Assembly (NCBI GenBank): GCA_947581855.1
Contig: CANPVZ010000005.1
Coordinates: 115,914-179,913, forward strand
Origin: an uncultured Phocaeicola sp.
Lineage (GTDB): Bacteria > Bacteroidota > Bacteroidia > Bacteroidales > Bacteroidaceae
Length of the DNA stretch: 64,000 nt
Direction: 5' to 3'
Under the pieces are notes generated by a model that did not search any database, was not told the origin of the DNA, and worked only from the letters and a program-made list of their open reading frames with translations. The position numbers and the translations under genes were made by a program. Shown here one piece after another: positions 52,178 through 61,133 of this stretch. The stretch's first letter is position 1, and every line of letters starts with the position of its first letter.

Positions 52178-53970
52178 TATTGATATTGGGTGGAACGACC
52201 GAAGGACGCTTGGCCGTCAGCGTGGCGGATGAAGCGGGAAAACCTTATTTCTATTCTACCAAAGGAACGGAACAGGAGGTTGCGTGTAAGAATGGCGTAC
52301 GGATTTCGGGCGGATTGGATGCGCGGCATATGGAAGATTTCTGCCGGGAGCATACAATTCGTTTGATGGTGGACGCCGCTCATCCGTTTGCCGAAAAGCT
52401 GCATCATACCATTGAAGAGATAGCTCAGAAACTGCAACTTCCTGTCATTCGATTCGAGCGGAGGTATCCCCCACGTACGCAAGAAGTCATCTGGTGCGAA
52501 GATTATGAGGACGCCATGCGCCGTATGGAACAGGACGGTGTCGGCTCGTTGCTTATCCTGACCGGAGTACAAACCCTTGCTAGGCTGAAACCCTATTGGA
52601 GCCGTCACACTTCGTGGGCGCGTGTACTGGATCGGGAAGAATCTGTCCGGCTGGCCGAGCAGACTGGTTTTCCTATTGAAGGCTTGCTTTTCTATCACCC
52701 TGAGGAAGATGAACGGGAAACTTTTGAAAGATATACTCCTCAGGCTATGCTGACAAAGGAAAGTGGAGAGAGCGGAGGATTTACGGAGAAAGTAAAAGCG
52801 GCCAAAGAGTTGGGGCTGTCGGTCTATGCGGTAAAACGCCCGGTGCTGCCTGCTTATACGTCTACTGTGACCGGTAAGCATGGTTTGCGGAAAGCAATAG
52901 AATCTTTACTTCCAGGCTTTTATGATTTACATAGTGGTTTCACTACCGGTTCTTGTGCTACGGCAGCGGCGAAATCGGCCTTATGGGCACTGCTGAGTGG
53001 AGATGAGTATGAAGAATGTTCTATTCAGTTACCCGATGGAGAAGTGGTCACATTGCCGATAGAGCGAGTGACTTTGCAATCGGACAGGGCTACGGCAATC
53101 GTGATAAAAGACGCTGGGGATGATCCAGATGTAACAAACGGTTGCGAAATAGGTGCTACGGTATCTTTTAACCATTCGAGTGAGATTCGTTTCTTACAGG
53201 GAGAAGGCGTAGGAAAAGTAACATTACCCGGAATAGGTTTACCTGTTGGCGATCCCGCCATCAACCCCACACCGAGACAGATGATTCGACATGAACTGTC
53301 GGCACTCTATCAGGGAGGGCTGGATGTGGAAATCTTTGTACCGAAAGGACGGGAATTAGCCCTGCGTACCTTTAATCCGAAATTAGGTATTGTGGACGGT
53401 ATTTCCATTATCGGTACCTCGGGAGTGGTACGTCCTTTCTCATCGGAGGCTTTTGTAGAATCCATTCGTCGGGAGATAGAAGTATGCCTAGCGATAGGTG
53501 CTCCCCGCTTGGTGCTTAATTCGGGGGCCAAAAGCGAGCGTTTTGTCAAACGCGAATATCCGGATTTACCTCCCCAGGCTTTTGTGCATTATGGTAATTT
53601 TATAGGTGAATCTCTGCGGGTAGCCGGTGAACTGAGGGTGAAAGAGGTGATTATGGGAATCATGCTAGGCAAGGCTGTTAAGCTGGCGGAAGGTTCTTTG
53701 GATACACACAGTAAGAAAACTGTGATGAATAAAGATTTCCTTAAAAGGCTGGCTCTCGAAGCCGGATGTGGGGAGAATACGATACAGGCCATGGAGGAGA
53801 TGACACTGGCTCGTGAACTGTGGAAGATTTTGCCGGAAGAAGAACAGCGATGTTTCTTTCCTCTCCTGCTTAGTAGATGCCTGAAACATCTCGTTTCATT
53901 TCTTCCGGGAGGGCAGTTATCCATTTTGCTGATTGATGAGGAAGGGCATATTCCTTACCGTATTTCCTGA
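52174..53970 (+). CDS. Fused precorrin-6A reductase (CobK/CbiJ) and CbiD
   Basis: N-term LILGGTTEGRLAVSVAD and DAAHPFAEKLHHTIEE; C-term SGFTTGSCATAAAKSAL, VIKDAGDDPDVTNG, GEGVGKVTLPGIGLPVGDPAINPTPRQMI. Confidence 0.93.
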   Translation: MILILGGTTEGRLAVSVADEAGKPYFYSTKGTEQEVACKNGVRISGGLDARHMEDFCREHTIRLMVDAAHPFAEKLHHTIEEIAQKLQLPVIRFERRYPPRTQEVIWCEDYEDAMRRMEQDGVGSLLILTGVQTLARLKPYWSRHTSWARVLDREESVRLAEQTGFPIEGLLFYHPEEDERETFERYTPQAMLTKESGESGGFTEKVKAAKELGLSVYAVKRPVLPAYTSTVTGKHGLRKAIESLLPGFYDLHSGFTTGSCATAAAKSALWALLSGDEYEECSIQLPDGEVVTLPIERVTLQSDRATAIVIKDAGDDPDVTNGCEIGATVSFNHSSEIRFLQGEGVGKVTLPGIGLPVGDPAINPTPRQMIRHELSALYQGGLDVEIFVPKGRELALRTFNPKLGIVDGISIIGTSGVVRPFSSEAFVESIRREIEVCLAIGAPRLVLNSGAKSERFVKREYPDLPPQAFVHYGNFIGESLRVAGELRVKEVIMGIMLGKAVKLAEGSLDTHSKKTVMNKDFLKRLALEAGCGENTIQAMEEMTLARELWKILPEEEQRCFFPLLLSRCLKHLVSFLPGGQLSILLIDEEGHIPYRIS

Positions 53971-54010
53971 GCGATAGATTTCTTCCCCTCCCTTGGACTA
54001 ATTGTATACT

Positions 54011-54105
54011 TGTGGTCACGGCCAGACAAGCATAGTTGATACTTAATTCATTGTCGATGCGGAATACCCCGGATTCCATATCGAACCAAATGGGTAAGCG
54101 GAAAA
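54011..54105 (-). pseudogene. Degenerate duplicate of the 3' part of the btuD-like gene at 55308-56384
   Basis: FDMESGVFRIDNELSINY vs FDMESGLFRIDNEYQYQL; colinear nucleotide similarity to 55560-55655. Confidence 0.75.
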
Positions 54106-54350
54106 TTAGTAGGGATACGTATGTTTTGCGCTTAATAATCATTGGAGCAAGTTATAGAAAGTATCTTTTCCAAAACAGCTTTTAATGTTTCTCCTATTGT
54201 CGGTTTTCTTCGATGAAATTGGGCATTTTGGGTGAAGGATAGGTTTGTTTCACATACGGTGGACGTTTCTCCCATCTTTCTTTCACTGACTCTTTTCGTC
54301 CTTCGTGCAAGCTCTCTCTGTCCCACTGCCAATGAATCGTTCCTTTCACC

Positions 54351-54455
54351 CGAAACACCTGTTGGAATCGGGGTTTCAGGTGAAAAGAAGCGTTTTTGGT
54401 GCTTTCGGAGACGTTTCACCTGGAACATGTGTGAAACCAGAGATGTGTCACAACA
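54351..54455. repeat. TTTCACC/GGTGAAA inverted-repeat cluster
   Basis: TTTCACCCGAAACACC-tgttggaatc-GGGGTTTCAGGTGAAA followed by GTTTCACCTGGAACATGTGTGAAAC. Confidence 0.55.
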
Positions 54456-54578
54456 ATTTATTGATCCGCAGTGTGTTACGCCTACATATGATAGGATGAA
54501 ATAGGAAAGAATCAAATACTTTATAGGAAAGGGAAGGAGTGGACAATCCGATGTGGAGATTTCCATCCGGCAAGTATC

Positions 54579-54644
54579 CCATAGTTAGTCCTGCTAAGTG
54601 CCATAGTTAGCTCTGCCAAGTGCCATAGTTAGCCCAGCTAAGTG
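54579..54644. repeat. 22-bp tandem repeat, 3 units
   Basis: ccatagttagtcctgctaagtg / ccatagttagctctgccaagtg / ccatagttagcccagctaagtg. Confidence 0.9.
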
Positions 54645-54716
54645 ACATCCTCAGGAGGAAGAAATAACGCTTTTTTATTTCCTAAGCCTGTGTTTACAGC
54701 TAATTGAAATGATAGG

Positions 54717-54800
54717 CCTACGGCTTCCTGAGCCGCAAACCTACGGCTACCCCCTGCGACAGGCCTACGGCTTGGTAAGTGACAGGCGTAGCACTTGACA
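54717..54800. repeat. 23-24 bp degenerate tandem repeat, CCTACGGCT family
   Basis: cctacggcttcctgagccgcaaa / cctacggctaccccctgcgacagg / cctacggcttggtaagtgacagg / cgtagcacttgacat. Confidence 0.75.
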
Positions 54801-54892
54801 TTAGCTATACTTGTCTAATCTGATTAGCTATACTTAAGTGACGGAATTAGATAGATATATGTAATCCAGTTAATTATGTATGTCTAATGCTT
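54801..54892. repeat. 23-bp degenerate tandem repeat, TTAGCTATACTT family
   Basis: ttagctatacttgtctaatctga / ttagctatacttaagtgacggaa / ttagatagatatatgtaatccag / ttaattatgtatgtctaatgctt. Confidence 0.6.
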
Positions 54893-55129
54893 TGATTTCA
54901 TCGTCGCTACTAAATTTCCGTTGACCCAAACAAATCTCTTTATGTGCAAAGAAATCTCCTTTAGGAATTTTAAAAATCTACGGCTCTTTTATTTAAGCTT
55001 AAATATATAGAGCCTTTATTTTATACAAATTCGGAATGAATAGATAGGCAATTATTGAAAATCAATTCGTTGGAGGTATTTTGAAGTTTTTATATTTTTA
55101 ATAAAATAGCTATGACTTTACTCTGAACA

Positions 55130-55320
55130 ATCACCTTAAGAGATGTGAAAACCTCCTTAAAGGAGTCCAAGAAACTCCTTAAGAGAATTCGCAACCGTCC
55201 TAAGGGAGTCTGAAAAGCTCCTTAAGAGAATTAAAATACTTCTTAAGAGAGGCTGAGAGTCTTCTTAAAAGAATTTCAGAAAACTTCGGGAGTTTCAGAA
55301 AACTTACTTAAGAAAGTTCG
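55130..55320. repeat. About 22-bp-period array with TCCTTAAGGA / CTCTTAAGAG cores, overlapping the 3' end of the btuD-like gene
   Basis: Repeated ctccttaagagaatt / cttcttaagaga / cttacttaagaaagtt units, roughly nine copies. Confidence 0.75.
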
Positions 55321-56384
55321 GCAAGATTCTTAAGAGTTTTTTCCTTTTTCTCGGCTGATATATAGGTTTGCAACGAAGGCTTTCTCCGCTCTATCTCTTC
55401 CAACAAAGCTTCAATGCTGCGGAGAGTGAGGGAAGCCTCTTCGGGCAAGTGAAGGATAAAGTCGTTTGTCTTGATATTGGTTTCAATGCTGAACGCAGAT
55501 TCTATATGACGATTGGCCAGAATCCCATTGCGTTGCAACGCCTTACGAATCATCGCGTATTTATGGCCACAGCCTGATAAACGCAGTTGATACTGATATT
55601 CATTGTCGATGCGGAACAATCCGGATTCCATATCGAAATAAATCCCTTTACGCGCAAAGAAGTTACTTAGGTTTCCGTTTAAGGACAAATCTTCCGGTGT
55701 TCCGATGGTGAGACCGTTACTTTTGTCCATCAGCCATATTTTATCGGCAATTTGCAAGGCCAACTCCAAGTCGTGGGTCGACATAAAGATGGTTTTTCCG
55801 GTTTCTCTGGAAAGTCGGTGAAGCAGTTGCATGATTTCCACTTTGCTGGGAAAATCGAGGAATGCCGTAGGTTCGTCCAAAAAGATAATGGGAGTTTCCT
55901 GAGCCAGCGCTTTGGCTATCATTACTTTCTGCCGTTCGCCATCACTCAAAGTTTGTACCATTCGCCTGGAAAGCTCTTCGATTTTAACCAGTTCAATGGA
56001 ATGCCTGACAATTTCTTTGTCTTGCCGGCTAAGTTTTCCCCAGAAACCGGTATAAGGGCTACGACCCATTCCTACCAGTTCTTCCACATTCATGTTACGA
56101 ATCTCACATTTTTCGGTCAATACGACTCCGATAACCTTGGCCATCTCTGCGTCCGTATAACCGGACAAGGGTTTTCCGAGTATTTCAATCTTTCCTTCTA
56201 GAGGCAGCTGAAAAGCGGATAACGTACGTAATAAAGTAGACTTTCCTACTCCGTTGGCTCCGAGAAGGCAGGTCAGTTCTCCGCTGTGAATGGTAGCGCA
56301 AAGGTGTGATGCTACAATTTTCGGTTCTTTTTTCTCGGCGTATCCGGTGGAAAGTTCGTGGATATGAATGGTTACAGGTTTCAT
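55308..56384 (-). CDS. btuD: ABC transporter ATP-binding protein (BtuD/FecE-like)
   Basis: LLGANGVGKSTLLRTL, LSDGERQKVMIAKALAQETPIIFLDEPTAFLDFPSK. Confidence 0.93.
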   Translation of the reverse strand: MKPVTIHIHELSTGYAEKKEPKIVASHLCATIHSGELTCLLGANGVGKSTLLRTLSAFQLPLEGKIEILGKPLSGYTDAEMAKVIGVVLTEKCEIRNMNVEELVGMGRSPYTGFWGKLSRQDKEIVRHSIELVKIEELSRRMVQTLSDGERQKVMIAKALAQETPIIFLDEPTAFLDFPSKVEIMQLLHRLSRETGKTIFMSTHDLELALQIADKIWLMDKSNGLTIGTPEDLSLNGNLSNFFARKGIYFDMESGLFRIDNEYQYQLRLSGCGHKYAMIRKALQRNGILANRHIESAFSIETNIKTNDFILHLPEEASLTLRSIEALLEEIERRKPSLQTYISAEKKEKTLKNLAELS

Positions 56385-57418
56385 TATTCGTTGAATTCGC
56401 TTTTTCGTTTGTTAAACAATACGGAAACAACTACCGGTGCACCCACCAGTGCTGTAACGGAGTTTACCGGTAATGCTCCCTCAAAACCAGGCATACGGGC
56501 TATCAGATTACATATCAATGCAATGGAAGCTCCTACAAATAAGGACGCTGGCATTAGAATCCGATGGTCAGAGGTATGAAAGATCCCTCTGCATAAATGA
56601 GGTACTGCCAGCCCGAGGAAAATAATGGGTCCACAATAAGCTGTGACAATGGCCACTAAAACGCCGGAACAGGTAATGACCCAAAAACGGGCACGCCGGA
56701 TATTCAGGCCCAAGTTACGGGCATATCCATCTCCTAGAAGGAGAAGATTTAGTGTCTTGATGAGCAAGAAAGAAAGGGGAATCAGTACGGCCATGATGCA
56801 GATGAACAACACCATCTGGTCGCCTGAAACACGGGAAAAACTGCCCAATCCCCAAATAACGTATGCCCGTATATCTTCTTCTACACTAAAGAATTTAAGC
56901 ACTCCGATGACTGCACTCGCTACATAACCAATCATCACACCGATAATGAGCAAGGTGACGTTTCCTTTTACTTTCTGCGACACATATACGATAATGGCCA
57001 TAATGGAAAGTGAGCCGATGATAGCAGCCACAGTAAGGGCTATTTCTCCGAAGATACCCAACCGACTGAGGGCAACCCCTCCTATGGCACCCGAAAGCAG
57101 TACGACAAAGGCCACTCCCATGCTGGCTCCGGAACTGATACCCAATACAGACGGCCCGGCCAGAGGATTCCGGAAGACAGTCTGCATTTGCAGTCCGCTG
57201 ATAGAGAGTCCGGCTCCTGCCACTAAAGCCGTGAGGGCTTGGGGAACACGCGATTTCCAGATAATGTTTTGATGGACAAGAGGCTCATCTCCTATTCCCC
57301 ACAATACGTTCCATACCGAACGCAACGGAATGTGTACGGAGCCTAATGCCAGGTTAAGCAAAAAGAATACAAAAATGGAAGCTATGATACATAGCATAAG
57401 TGTACTGTTCCGTTTCAT
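56384..57418 (-). CDS. btuC: FecCD/BtuC-family ABC permease
   Basis: SISGLQMQTVFRNPLAGPSVLGISSGASMGVAFVVL; CGPIIFLGLAVPHLCRGIF. Confidence 0.93.
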   Translation of the reverse strand: MKRNSTLMLCIIASIFVFFLLNLALGSVHIPLRSVWNVLWGIGDEPLVHQNIIWKSRVPQALTALVAGAGLSISGLQMQTVFRNPLAGPSVLGISSGASMGVAFVVLLSGAIGGVALSRLGIFGEIALTVAAIIGSLSIMAIIVYVSQKVKGNVTLLIIGVMIGYVASAVIGVLKFFSVEEDIRAYVIWGLGSFSRVSGDQMVLFICIMAVLIPLSFLLIKTLNLLLLGDGYARNLGLNIRRARFWVITCSGVLVAIVTAYCGPIIFLGLAVPHLCRGIFHTSDHRILMPASLFVGASIALICNLIARMPGFEGALPVNSVTALVGAPVVVSVLFNKRKSEFNE

Positions 57419-57422
57419 TCCG

Positions 57423-58577
57423 TTACTTTAAAAGTTCGTAATATTTAGGCTGGTAATCCGGAAGAAGTTCTGGGTGGAAAGCCTTAACAAAATCTTCGAG
57501 AAGAACTTCCGGTTCAGTCGGCATATTTTCATAATAAGGCTTTTCACGCAAGTTGCAATAGATAATCTTTTTTTCCTTATAAGCTTTAAAATCGGTATAT
57601 CGTTCATCGCTTTGTTTAACGACCTCATACGAATAAGTGCCGTCGTAACTGTTTAGCAAACGCCAGAAGTCAGCATTGTCGGCTTGGCTGTAGACCTTTT
57701 CAAAGTCAAGAGTTACACCTCCTGAATTCGGATTGTCTTTCAGAAAATAATCGGCGCCGGCATCCCGGAACAGTTGTGCCAGAAAGCTTTGTCCGCCTAC
57801 TGCATACCAGTTCCCGTTATGCAATTCTCCGCTGAACACGACTGGGCGTTTCTTTACATGAGCTGTCAGTGCTTTCAGTTCATTATACCGTTTCTCAATG
57901 TTGGTAAAGAGGGAGTCGGCCTTCTTTTCCTCTCCCGTCAGGAGTCCGATAAACTTAAGCCATTCGGCTTGTCCCAAAGGTGTCATTTCTTTGTAACCCA
58001 AATGGGGAATTAAAGGAATTTGGACCTCAGTCAGTATATCATAGCCCCCTCTTTTAAAGGGAGATATCAGAATAACGTCGGGATTGATAGCCATAATAAC
58101 TTCGTTATCGAAGTTGCCTTCAATGCCGATTTTCCGTGTTTTTCCTTCTTTGAGGCGCTGTTGCATTTGCCGGTTAAAGAGATGGCGTGTACTGGTAATT
58201 CCTACTACCTTTTCCAACTCTCCCAGTTTGATAAAATTAGAAAGTTGCAGAGAGGTCATACAGATAGCACTTTTTATCGGTGTATGGATGATGGTATATT
58301 CTTTTGGAATTTGTTTTTCATCACTTCCTTCTCTGATTAAAGCAAAATGATATATGGCACTTTGTTCACTTTGAGGGTCCTGAATGGTAACCAAGCAACC
58401 TTCCGGAATATATTGGATGGAAAATCCTTTGGCATAAATAATGGAAAGAAGAGTTTGGATAGAGTCTTTCTGGTCGGTATGATTGTTTACTGATGATTGC
58501 GAGCGGTTGGAATTCGACTGGCATCCTATAAAGAAAAACATTAGGAGTCCGATAACACTTAATGTATATTTTTTCAT
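57423..58577 (-). CDS. ABC substrate-binding lipoprotein, BtuF/FecB-like
   Basis: Lipobox MFFFIGC; INPDVILISPF; GGQSFLAQLFRDAGADY; operonic with permease and ATPase. Confidence 0.88.
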   Translation of the reverse strand: MKKYTLSVIGLLMFFFIGCQSNSNRSQSSVNNHTDQKDSIQTLLSIIYAKGFSIQYIPEGCLVTIQDPQSEQSAIYHFALIREGSDEKQIPKEYTIIHTPIKSAICMTSLQLSNFIKLGELEKVVGITSTRHLFNRQMQQRLKEGKTRKIGIEGNFDNEVIMAINPDVILISPFKRGGYDILTEVQIPLIPHLGYKEMTPLGQAEWLKFIGLLTGEEKKADSLFTNIEKRYNELKALTAHVKKRPVVFSGELHNGNWYAVGGQSFLAQLFRDAGADYFLKDNPNSGGVTLDFEKVYSQADNADFWRLLNSYDGTYSYEVVKQSDERYTDFKAYKEKKIIYCNLREKPYYENMPTEPEVLLEDFVKAFHPELLPDYQPKYYELLK

Positions 58578-58606
58578 GTATGTTTGTGTTTTTAAATTAA
58601 TGCAAA

Positions 58607-58614
58607 CAAAGGTA
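58607..58614 (-). promoter_or_regulatory. -7 box TACCTTTG for the btuFCD-like operon
   Basis: caaaggta on the + strand, about 30 bp upstream of the btuF-like start. Confidence 0.55.
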
Positions 58615-58683
58615 GCTATATTTCTTGTTTTATTCCCATAAATTCAGCACTTTTGTAGCCTTTTAAAATAAGATAATGTTTCT

Positions 58684-59379
58684 ATGAAATACCCTGTTCT
58701 ATTTGTTTCGTTGGGTCCGGGTGATCCCGAACTGATAACGTTGAAGTCTTTAAAGGCCTTGCAGTGTGCTGACCTTATTTTTTGTCCAGCAACCTTGACT
58801 AAAGACGGCATACGCAAGTCGCGTTCTGCAGAATTATTGAAAGTTTTATCAGTTACTTCTCCCCTTTCCTTTTTTACGCTTCCGATGAGTAAAAATCGAG
58901 AAGCCGCATGGCGTGTATACGATGAAGTGTTTGTGCAGGCTAAAGAGTTGTATGGACAAGGTAAGCGGGTAGTCATTGTAGTGGAAGGCGATGCGAGTAT
59001 CTATGCTTCCATTCATTACGTGCTGGATAAGTTAGTGGAAGCGTCCGTACCGGTAGAACAATTGCCTGGCATTCCTTCTTTTATTGCTGCCTCCAGTGCA
59101 GCTGCTTTGCATCTCATCCAGCAGGAAGAAAGATTAGTCGTGATTCCGGGAAACATTACTTTATCAGAATTAGATAGCTATTTATCAACCAATCATGTAT
59201 TGGTGATTATGAAACTTTCCCAATGTGCTTCGGTGGTGAAAGAGTATCTTCGCCTTCACTCCGAACATACTTGTTACTATTTTGAAAACGTTGGAACTCC
59301 ACAGGCTCTTTGCCTACGATCTACCCAAGAGATAGGGGAACGGGAAATACCTTATTTTTCATTGCTGGTTATCAAGTAA
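58684..59379 (+). CDS. cobI: Precorrin-2 C20-methyltransferase
   Basis: FVSLGPGDPELITLKSLKALQCADLIFCPAT; VVEGDASIYASIHYVLDKL; LPGIPSFIAASSAAALHL. Confidence 0.9.
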   Translation: MKYPVLFVSLGPGDPELITLKSLKALQCADLIFCPATLTKDGIRKSRSAELLKVLSVTSPLSFFTLPMSKNREAAWRVYDEVFVQAKELYGQGKRVVIVVEGDASIYASIHYVLDKLVEASVPVEQLPGIPSFIAASSAAALHLIQQEERLVVIPGNITLSELDSYLSTNHVLVIMKLSQCASVVKEYLRLHSEHTCYYFENVGTPQALCLRSTQEIGEREIPYFSLLVIK

Positions 59380-59606
59380 TGGATTGTAATTAAGTTTTTA
59401 GTTGGCTTATAAAAAGGAAAGAATTTTCGTGGAAGACCAGTCGGGCGAATATGAAAAAAAAGGCTGTCTCAAATAAAGATTGAAAGTTGAAAATATTATA
59501 GATTCAAACTTCATAAATAGAAATCCCTCTATCCTTATCTTAATTCATTATAATATAGGGTAATAGAAAGGGGGATTTTTATGTTTTAACTTATAATTTA
59601 TAAGCA

Positions 59607-59639
59607 AGGCTGCCTCATTTTCCTATTTTGAGGCAGCCT
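59607..59639. terminator. Bidirectional rho-independent terminator between cobI and uxaB
   Basis: AGGCTGCCTCA-ttttcctatttt-TGAGGCAGCCT. Confidence 0.75.
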
Positions 59640-59669
59640 ATTTCTTATACTTGAAAAAGTTGGAAAATT

Positions 59670-61109
59670 TTAGAGAATAGTTTTCACTGTTTCCAACATA
59701 CCTTTTTCCTGGATAGAATCGAGGAATCCTTTTACCATATCCGTTAATCCCGGAATTGTGTTCAAGTCTTCGTTCCAGATAGATTTTTCAGCTAATACAC
59801 CTTCTGCCACTTTGCGGGTACAACCTGTAGCCCAAAGGTCTTTCAGCAGTTGCATGATTTCTGGAGCATCGTTCGGAACGATTTCCGCACCATCTTCACG
59901 TTTACCACCTTTATAATATGTGATGATAGCAGCCAAGCCCAAAACCAATCCTTTAGGAAGCTCGCCTTTACGCTGCAAGTATGTCTTTAATCCTGGCAGG
60001 TCGCGAGTTTCAAATTTCGGGAATGAGTTCAGCATGATAGAAGTTACCTGATGGTCAACGAACGGGTTGTTGAAACGATCCAACACGTCTTTAGCAAATT
60101 GCTGTAATTCATCTTTCGGCAAGTTCAATGTTTCCATTAACTCATGGAACATTACTTTATCGATGTATTTGCCCACAACCGGATGTTGGCAGGCTTCGCG
60201 CACGATATTGATACCTGACAAGTAAGCTACCGGAGACAGTACAGTGTGAGGGCCATTCAATAAGCACACTTTTCTTTCATGGTAAGGAGCTTCAGACGGA
60301 ACGAACAATACATTTAGACCGGCTTTGTCTGCTGGGAATTCTGTAGCGATTTCTTTCGGAGCTTCGATAACCCACAAATGGAAGATTTCAGCTTGTACAA
60401 CCATGTTGTCATCATATTGTAATTTCTCTTTGATAGTAGCGATATCTTTACGTGGGAATCCCGGAACGATACGGTCAACCAATGTAGCGTATACGCCGCA
60501 AGCCTCTTCGAACCATTTTTTGAAGTCTTCGCCAAGTTGCCACAATTCAATATACTGTTCGATACACTCTTTCAATTTATGTCCGTTCAAGAAAATCAAT
60601 TCGCATGGGAAAATAATTAACCCCTTGCTCATGTCACCGTTGAATGTTTTGTAACGATGATAAAGTAGCTGAGTCAGTTTTCCAGGATATGAAGAAGCAG
60701 GAGCATCATCTAATTTGCAAGTCGGATCAAATGCGATACCGGCCTCGGTTGTATTAGAAATAACGAAACGCATTTCCGGTTGTTCTGCCAGTTTCATGAA
60801 TTCGGCATTTTGTGAATAAGGATTCAAAGCGCGGCTGATTACGTCAATTTTAGTCAAGCTGTTAACAGTTTCGCCTTTGTCCAAACCTTGCAGATTTACA
60901 TGATACAAACAATCTTGTGCATTTAACATATCCACCATACCTTTATCGATAGGTTGCACTACTACTACACTGCTGTTGAAATCAGTTTTTTCATTCATGT
61001 TGTAGATAATCCAATCTACGAATGCACGGAGGAAGTTACCCTCACCAAACTGAATAATTCTTTCAGGACGTTCAGCTTTTGTCGCTGTTTGTTTGTTTAA
61101 TGGTTTCAT
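59670..61109 (-). CDS. uxaB: Tagaturonate reductase (altronate oxidoreductase)
   Basis: ERIIQFGEGNFLRAFVDWIIYNMNEKTDF; CLLNGPHTVLSPVAYLSG. Confidence 0.93.
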   Translation of the reverse strand: MKPLNKQTATKAERPERIIQFGEGNFLRAFVDWIIYNMNEKTDFNSSVVVVQPIDKGMVDMLNAQDCLYHVNLQGLDKGETVNSLTKIDVISRALNPYSQNAEFMKLAEQPEMRFVISNTTEAGIAFDPTCKLDDAPASSYPGKLTQLLYHRYKTFNGDMSKGLIIFPCELIFLNGHKLKECIEQYIELWQLGEDFKKWFEEACGVYATLVDRIVPGFPRKDIATIKEKLQYDDNMVVQAEIFHLWVIEAPKEIATEFPADKAGLNVLFVPSEAPYHERKVCLLNGPHTVLSPVAYLSGINIVREACQHPVVGKYIDKVMFHELMETLNLPKDELQQFAKDVLDRFNNPFVDHQVTSIMLNSFPKFETRDLPGLKTYLQRKGELPKGLVLGLAAIITYYKGGKREDGAEIVPNDAPEIMQLLKDLWATGCTRKVAEGVLAEKSIWNEDLNTIPGLTDMVKGFLDSIQEKGMLETVKTIL

Positions 61110-61133
61110 TTTTTATAAAATTTATAGTTCATA

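Noticed and set aside
52123-52881. 252-aa minus-strand ORF
   Set aside because: Antisense to the CobK/CbiD fusion; no recognisable domain
54132-54566. 144-aa minus-strand ORF in the intergenic gap
   Set aside because: Falls on the TTTCACC inverted-repeat region; open frame explained by repeat composition
54579-54892. Possible CRISPR array
   Set aside because: Units are contiguous 22-23 bp tandem repeats without unique spacers and there are no cas genes in the window
55130-55320. Possible CRISPR array
   Set aside because: Degenerate ~22-bp tandem units with no constant repeat/unique spacer pattern
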